From positions 1 to 64,000 of the forward strand of contig WTPW01000662.1 in assembly GCA_009809945.1 (NCBI GenBank): 64,000 bases of DNA, read 5' to 3'. The translations under genes and the position numbers were made by a program. Of this stretch, positions 58,223-64,000 are shown piece by piece. Each line of letters opens with the position of its first letter. Position 1 is the first letter of the stretch. Source of the stretch: Gigaspora margarita (lineage: Eukaryota; Glomeromycota; Glomeromycetes; Diversisporales; Gigasporaceae). Under the pieces are notes generated by a model. It saw nothing but the letters and a program-made list of their open reading frames with translations, ran no database searches and was not told the origin of the DNA.

Positions 58223-58289
58223 TCAAAAAAATTTATTATATAGTACTGCACACAGTACCTATCTTTTTTAAAAACCAAAGTTATTAAAT

Positions 58290-58390
58290 GATACCCTGTG
58301 GATATTATATGAAGAGAGAAGTATAATATCTGGGAATATTATATGAAGAAAGAAGTATTATATCAAAGTAGAGAGAAAAGAGCATAATAA
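58290..58390. repeat. Short direct repeat
   Basis: GATATTATATGAAGAGAGAAGTATAATATC-like word occurs twice (about 58302 and 58336), each ending in AGAAGTATTATATC or similar. Confidence 0.55.
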
Positions 58391-58735
58391 TATAATTCGA
58401 TCATAATATGATTGGGTATTAGTTCTAATTATGATTATAATAAATTACTACATGATTTACTGGTACATCAGCAAATTTTATATATAGATATATATTGATT
58501 ACTAACTGGTAAGATATATATCGATGATAACACCCCTGCCAATTATTATCGATAGTGATAGTAATCGATATATATCTGGTTAATTGATATATATCTATTA
58601 GATATATATCGATTAACAGATATATATCGATAATCAACACCCCTGCCGATTATTATCAATAGTGATAGTAATCGATATATATCTAATATGATACAATTAA
58701 TTAATTATTATATTCACATAATCATGCTCGCAAGG

Positions 58736-58880
58736 TTTCGCAATTTATTATAAATTTATTTTTTTATTTATTATTATTATATATTATATTTTAAATTAAA
58801 TAATTAATATTTGCAAGTTTTCGCAATTTAATATAAAAATTTTTTATTTATTATTATTATATATTATATTATATTACATA
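58736..58880. repeat. Tandem duplication of an AT-rich unit
   Basis: GCAAGGTTTCGCAATTTA and GCAAGTTTTCGCAATTTA each precede TATTTATTATTATTATATATTATATT, about 80 bp apart. Confidence 0.65.
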
Positions 58881-58889
58881 TTTTTATTA

Positions 58890-59411
58890 TATATTATTAT
58901 AAAAAAAAAATGAAAAACCAAAAAAAAAACCCTCTGAAAAAAAATAACAAAAAAAAACAAAACCGAAAAAATAGTAATAATTTTTAACTACTTTCGCACT
59001 TCATCACATCTACTATTATATTCGCTCATATTCACTACTTCTTGCAAAGTGTCAGAAAAGTTAGAGTTGTTCTTGTAAGTACCAGAAAAGTCAGATCGTT
59101 TTCTTGCAAAGTTTCGAAGAAAGTCAGAAATAAATAAAATAAAATTAAAAAATTAAGTAAAAAAAAAGAAAAACAAACAAAAAACAAAAACGTAAGCAAA
59201 CTAAATAAAAAAAAAACAAAGCCCCAAATCTCTATTTTCCTAAAGTAAGAGTTCGTTTCTTATAATTTAGAAATCGTTGAAGGTTTTCGCAATGTACTGG
59301 AATAATAAAAAAGTAAAAATTAAAGAAATAAGTAAAAAGAAAACAACGGAATATAACAAAATGAATAAAAAAAAAACAAACCCCAAATCTCTATTATATT
59401 TGCTTCTATTC
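58890..59411. other. A-rich low-complexity DNA
   Basis: Poly-A rich with interspersed AAAACAAA; ACAAANCCCCAAATCTCTATT occurs twice (59217 and 59380). CTTGCAAAGT..AGAAAAGT phrase repeated near 59045-59115. The frame that starts at 59277 crosses into the gap and is not supported. Confidence 0.5.
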
Positions 59412-60108
59412 NNNNNNNNNNNNNNNNNNNNNNNNNNNNNNNNNNNNNNNNNNNNNNNNNNNNNNNNNNNNNNNNNNNNNNNNNNNNNNNNNNNNNNNNN
59501 NNNNNNNNNNNNNNNNNNNNNNNNNNNNNNNNNNNNNNNNNNNNNNNNNNNNNNNNNNNNNNNNNNNNNNNNNNNNNNNNNNNNNNNNNNNNNNNNNNNN
59601 NNNNNNNNNNNNNNNNNNNNNNNNNNNNNNNNNNNNNNNNNNNNNNNNNNNNNNNNNNNNNNNNNNNNNNNNNNNNNNNNNNNNNNNNNNNNNNNNNNNN
59701 NNNNNNNNNNNNNNNNNNNNNNNNNNNNNNNNNNNNNNNNNNNNNNNNNNNNNNNNNNNNNNNNNNNNNNNNNNNNNNNNNNNNNNNNNNNNNNNNNNNN
59801 NNNNNNNNNNNNNNNNNNNNNNNNNNNNNNNNNNNNNNNNNNNNNNNNNNNNNNNNNNNNNNNNNNNNNNNNNNNNNNNNNNNNNNNNNNNNNNNNNNNN
59901 NNNNNNNNNNNNNNNNNNNNNNNNNNNNNNNNNNNNNNNNNNNNNNNNNNNNNNNNNNNNNNNNNNNNNNNNNNNNNNNNNNNNNNNNNNNNNNNNNNNN
60001 NNNNNNNNNNNNNNNNNNNNNNNNNNNNNNNNNNNNNNNNNNNNNNNNNNNNNNNNNNNNNNNNNNNNNNNNNNNNNNNNNNNNNNNNNNNNNNNNNNNN
60101 NNNNNNNN
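59412..60108. other. Assembly gap (N run)
   Basis: 697 N between A-rich DNA and an A24 run; open frames computed through it are artefacts. Confidence 0.95.
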
Positions 60109-60211
60109 AAAAAAAAAAAAAAAAAAAAAAAGCGTTTTGTACTATTTTTATCCCTCCCTTCCTTTTTTTTTCTCCTTTTTCTTTTTTTTCTCCTCACCCT
60201 TTTTTTTTTTC

Positions 60212-60250
<39 letters not shown>
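60109..60250. repeat. Homopolymer/low-complexity A and C/T tracts
   Basis: A-run, then CCTTTTTTTT/TCTCC tracts and a run of more than 25 T. Likely linked to the assembly failure. Confidence 0.7.
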
Positions 60251-60251
<1 letters not shown>

Positions 60252-60495
60252 AGTGACGGTCAAAACATTATGTAATCGTTAAAGATCTGTTAATCGTTAT
60301 ATATCGTTTCAAATAATTCTGATTATAATCGATTTATAGATGTATAACGATTTAATATAAAAAATGATATATATCGATTTAGATATATATCGATTTTTAT
60401 CCAATTAATCGATATATAACGATATTTTATAATTGATATAAAACGATTAAGTGTTATATATCGATTAATATCTATATATAAAATTTGCGGATGTA

Positions 60496-60831
60496 TACTT
60501 TTGAAAATATTAGAATCTACAAATAAGTAGCATTTTGATACTATATTTTTTCAAGGGATTGCTATATGCAATGTCATATAAGTGCATTATGGTATTTTTT
60601 TTATAAGTTCATATTATATTCAAAAATAATAATTCGTACTTTTATTATTAGAATCTAATGGGTTTATTTCTACAAAATCAAATAATAAATTGGATTAATA
60701 TTTTATCTAAATAAAACATTTTATCTGACAAACTCTTATAATCATGAATATATTTCTTTCCATCGTTTTTTTATATGTTACAAAATAATCACGTTTACTT
60801 GGATTAATACTCAACGACAACTTCTACCAAT
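60496..60831. other. AT-rich spacer
   Basis: Nothing recognised. Confidence 0.4.
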
Positions 60832-61005
60832 CATGATTATAAATTGTCAGATAACACCATTCTTGGGCAAATTTTAAATAATGGTAAATTGGCTCAACTG
60901 GGCAAATAATTGGCTAACACATGCCATGAAGCGACACATGTTTATTTGCCTGGTTGAACAAATTTACCATTATTCAAAAATTTTTGCCCAATAATGTATA
61001 TGTAT
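60832..61005. repeat. Palindromic element related to 30446-30535
   Basis: Arms of about 58 bp: TTGGGCAAATTTTAAATAATGG... and its complement ending TTTTTGCCCAA, around CACATGCCATGAAGCGACACATG. It lies just beyond the 3' end of the transposase-like relic. Confidence 0.7.
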
Positions 61006-61016
61006 TTACTATTACG

Positions 61017-63892
61017 TTTTACCTTTTCTTTGAGGAATTGGAATAATCCAAGATTTTTTAGGATTGCTATAGTTAGACATATGTGGATTAGGTTTATGAA
61101 TCTCTTCTTCAATCAATTTTGTAATTTCTTCTGATGGAAAAATTTTTCATTCTTTAATATTAGGTAATTCCTGTGCCATAATAAATCCTGCAAGATTATT
61201 TTAATTGGCTATTTCCAATAAAAATATTTTGATATTTGTTTTATTGTTTTAATATTTACATGATCATGCAATGGTTCAATATTTGCAACAGAGGTTCCAC
61301 TAAGATCTTGATAGCTATTTGAATTTTTTCACCAGAATCAAGAATTTGAACATATCGAGCTATTGCATGTGAAATCTATTATCAAAACAATAATTAATAA
61401 TTAATTATAAATTTTAAATAGACAGTTAATAGATAATTATCGCTACTGCTGCATGATGAGAATCTACCAAAGATTTTACCTTTCCAGGCTCAAAAAAAAT
61501 ACCAACTTCTAACTTCAATTGAATACCACTGGTACCAATTAGCAACTATTGCCATCATTTCTGAGTTGTGGTAATGTGTACCATTGTCTGAAAAGATTTT
61601 AATCAATTTAGGTTTAGGATCTAAAGTTTTAAATACAGAATCAAAAGAAAATGCTGTAAACTATGCATTCTGTCTGGTGTCTAAAGACCAATGATCAAAG
61701 GCTTGTACTTCTATATTGGTGTTATTTTGTTTGGTAAAAACCAAGATGATATGTAGAGTCCATCCTCTTTTGCCAAAAAATTGCTGTTTAGTTTCACGTG
61801 CTTATTTTTCTAAAATTCTCATTTTATAATTTGCCAAAAATATTGCACTTTCATTATTTAATTTTAATAATGCTGCATTAAATTGACTATTTAGATAGGT
61901 TTTGCATACTTGATGAGCAAGAAAATAAGTAAGCTTTTTTTTTTGCTCTAATAATAATTCATGATAATTGTTTGGTAATGCTTTTTTTAAATTTTCAAAC
62001 AATAAAAAAAAAGCATCACAATCATTGCATCAGTAGTTATGTTCTTCTATATATTCGCCAAATGCAAACATTAAGCAATTATTAATACACAGAACATGTG
62101 TGCTCGTACTATCTAAATTTACAGTAAGTTCTGTTTCAAATTTTCAACAAAGATGATGGTGTAATATTTCTATATTATTAATAAACTGATGCTTAATATT
62201 AAAAATTTTAAATATTAGTATCACAATAAAATAAATAAATTTATATATAATTTTTTTACTAACCTGTATAGTTTGTTCTTTAATAACCGTTTGAATTAGA
62301 CTAATTAAAGAATCAAATACGACATATCCATATTTATGGCAAATATTGTATAAACCTCCAAGATCTTTTCGATATACATATCTACCATTACATAACCTTG
62401 CTATAAAAGAGGTTCACTTAATTCCATCAGGGTAAGTGGCTTCAAATTTATTCCAGAGAGATTGCTTATTATCTTTTAAATATAAGAGTGGTAAATTGGT
62501 CTTTTTGTCAATAGCATAAGAACTCATACTAACATTGTTCTTATCTGTAAAAAAAGCTTTAAATTGCGCATCTTGAATATATAAAATACGAGATCTTGTA
62601 ACTACTGGCTATTTTGTTATTGCCAAACAACTAGGTCCAATTAATTTTCGCATATTGTTTTGCTGCAAATATCAACCTATTGGAAACCTAAAAAAAAAAA
62701 TTAATTATTTTGAATTATGTATTGTAAAAATTTTTATTACTAACTTTTAAATTTTTATGCAATTCTTTAGGACTAAAATTCTCAGCTATAACAGTTAAGA
62801 TATGCCTTTTTCCATTAATTCCTTTTTTATTTTTGTCAAGAGAGTTTGAAAAACTTTGCCAAAAACGTGCTTCAGTATCAGTTAATTCATGTTCAATATT
62901 TTTTTGAATTTTAGTTGATAGGTTTAACAATCCAGCATTATATAAATTTGATAATGTTTCTTGGTCCGGTACTGGATCTAATGCGCATGACCAAAATTCA
63001 AGCTATTTAATATATAAATATAAATTGTAAGTAATTTTATTAAGAAAATTTGGTTATAATAAAAGTAATTAAACTGCGATTCTTCTTTGGAAAATGGTTT
63101 AATATTTGTGCAGCCAACATTTTGCAACATTAACCTCCAGGCACACAATTCACATTCCATAAATGAATGTTCATCCGAATATAATTGTAAAAGGTAAGAT
63201 AATAATTCTATAATAGTACTTTTTTGAGCTTTCCACAAAGTAAAAAATTGATACCAATTTATTTGTGCAGTGAAATTTGGCGATGAAGATATTTTTTAAA
63301 TAATGTCTCTATTATTTCAAAATTATCCCAATCTGTAATATTGTATTTTAGTAGTGTATTTTTTTTATGTTGTAACATTTGTTGCACTTTAGAATTTTCA
63401 AGACTGAATAAAGACAAGCCATTATAATTTTGAAGAAAGGTCATTCATTGCCAAGCTTCAATAAGAGTAGCACCCTTTTGTGAGGTTATAAGCTTTTCTT
63501 GGTGATACACCATAATAACATATTCGTTTTCATTAGCAATATTTTGTACTATTAATTGTTGTATACCTCCAATTTTTTTTTGTAAATATAGCAAGGTAAT
63601 TAGGTCCTGCATATGCAAGATCAACATTTTTTGAAGACTCCAAGTTTACAATTAAAATGTTGATATCATTATATTTTATATAAAAAGGTATAAATTTAAT
63701 ATCAAACAACAATTGATTAATAATTTGATCATTAAAAAGTCCAAAACCAGCAGGTCCAGATATACGTGTCTTGCATGAAAAACTTTTTTGATATGTTATA
63801 CTAATAGCTGTTGAAATTGAAGCATGAACTTGACTTTGTAAATCATTTTCACATATAAAACCTGGTTGAAACCCATACTGCTTACTTCTAAC
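61017..63892 (-). pseudogene. Decayed spliced DDE-like transposase-type gene
   Basis: Minus-strand segments in order: FQPGFICENDLQ...KTRISGPAGFGLF (63.85-63.6 kb); frames 63445-63627 and 63259-63444 (AWQ, MTFLQNYNGLSLFSLENS); 62978-63238 (WKAQKSTIIELLSYLL, CELCAW); ALDPVPDQETLSNLYNAGLL into 62715-62930 (LTDTEARFWQSFSNSLDKN). An intron 62688-62744 (GTTAGT...TTTTAG) leads to SNRLIFAAKQYAKIN. PVVTRSRILYIQDAQF and YAIDKKTNLPLLYLKDNKQS follow, then intron 62192-62263, then 61802-62002. KRGWTLHIILVF, VQAFDHWSLDT, and IKIFSDNGTHYHNSEMMAIV follow, the last a possible catalytic-Asp region. VDSHHAA precedes intron 61376-61446, with DLSGTSVANIEPLHD and a tail ending at 61017. At least six in-frame stops and four shifts make it dead. 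All three introns keep good splice signals. The 5' end is cut by the hAT-like end at 63893. Family name not assigned. Confidence 0.7.
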
Positions 63893-64000
63893 TAGTGTTC
63901 CTCAAATTCAAATCAAATCAAATATTGGGTTAATTTGAATTTGATCAAATCAAATTGACCCTGATTTGAATTTGATTTGATTCAAATATTTGGATTTGAA
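63893..64000 (+). mobile_element. Left end of an hAT-like element, cut by the window edge
   Basis: TAGTGTTCCTCAAATTC is followed by degenerate words AAATTCAAATCAAATC / GATTTGAATTTGATTTG on both strands. The first ten bases equal the TIR of the 13550 element, but the subterminal words differ. It truncates the transposase-like relic. The far end and TSD are outside the window. Confidence 0.65.

Larger units (their letters stand above)
58464..60495. mobile_element. About 2-kb TIR element with ATCGATATAT repeats and internal gap
   Basis: The body is 58466-60493. CATCAGCAAATTTTATATAT... on the left pairs with CATCCGCAAATTTTATATAT... (reverse) over 26 bp with one mismatch, and TA lies outside both ends. 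Both subterminal zones (58480-58690 and 60270-60480) are packed with ATATATATCGAT / TAATCGATATA words, including a near-exact pair around AACACCCCTGCCNATTATTATC. The middle is A-rich DNA and a 697-N gap, so a coding capacity cannot be judged. Confidence 0.7.

Noticed and set aside
59277..60275. Long open frames on both strands across 59.3-60.3 kb
   Set aside because: Most of their length is the N gap plus homopolymer runs; only the low-complexity edges are real sequence.
61017..63892. Alternative genetic code with TGA as Trp
   Set aside because: TAG also occurs at a likely Trp position, TGG is used normally elsewhere, and frameshifts are present, so simple decay explains the stops better.

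Overview
The window is very AT-rich eukaryotic nuclear DNA, most likely from an arbuscular mycorrhizal fungus (Glomeromycotina). This is an inference from content. It holds a serine/threonine (TKL-type) kinase with an N-terminal CxxC...CxxC zinc-ribbon-like segment and a short 79-bp intron, long arrays of 34-residue TPR units, a decayed spliced transposase-like gene with an SDNG-HYHN segment, and a dense population of transposon relics. No rRNA, tRNA gene, operon or bacterial signal was seen. Almost nothing outside the kinase and one small secreted-protein candidate looks intact.

Layout. 1-12 kb: a TIR element with GGGCC-type subterminal repeats, a palindromic MITE, two minus-strand retroposons with target-site duplications (TSDs), a decayed Helitron Rep/helicase gene (minus, about 6.2-9.7 kb) interrupted by a TA-flanked MITE, and small hairpin elements. 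12-24 kb: an unidentified coding relic, a three-level nest of DNA transposons (13.5-16.6 kb), a PiggyBac-type transposase relic, and tRNA-derived retroposons, one split by a TA-flanked MITE. 24-27.85 kb: a Ty3/gypsy gag-pol relic (minus) split by a MITE that itself carries an hAT-like MITE.

27.85-39 kb is the gene-bearing part, all on the minus strand. It has TPR array B (degenerate), a 53-residue secreted-protein candidate, a possible one-helix membrane ORF, the kinase gene, and TPR array A (about 42 units, broken by stops and frameshifts). Array B is a colinear copy of the upstream end of array A. A TATA-like box and a 233-bp inverted-repeat element lie just upstream of array A.

39-64 kb is repeat-dominated. 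A tRNA-headed retroposon has an hAT-like MITE in its B box. A composite palindrome of about 6.3 kb (41.6-47.9 kb) has an assembly gap at its centre and a poly(A) retroposon in one arm. Further MITEs and palindromes follow, then a short interstitial telomere-like run, a minisatellite, an ATCGATATAT-rich TIR element containing a second gap, and a decayed transposase-like gene truncated by another hAT-like end at the window edge.

The main scientific interest is the fine-scale transposon stratigraphy, readable from exact TSDs and resuming reading frames, the duplicated TPR arrays beside a kinase, and the transition-type stop codons in duplicated sequence.
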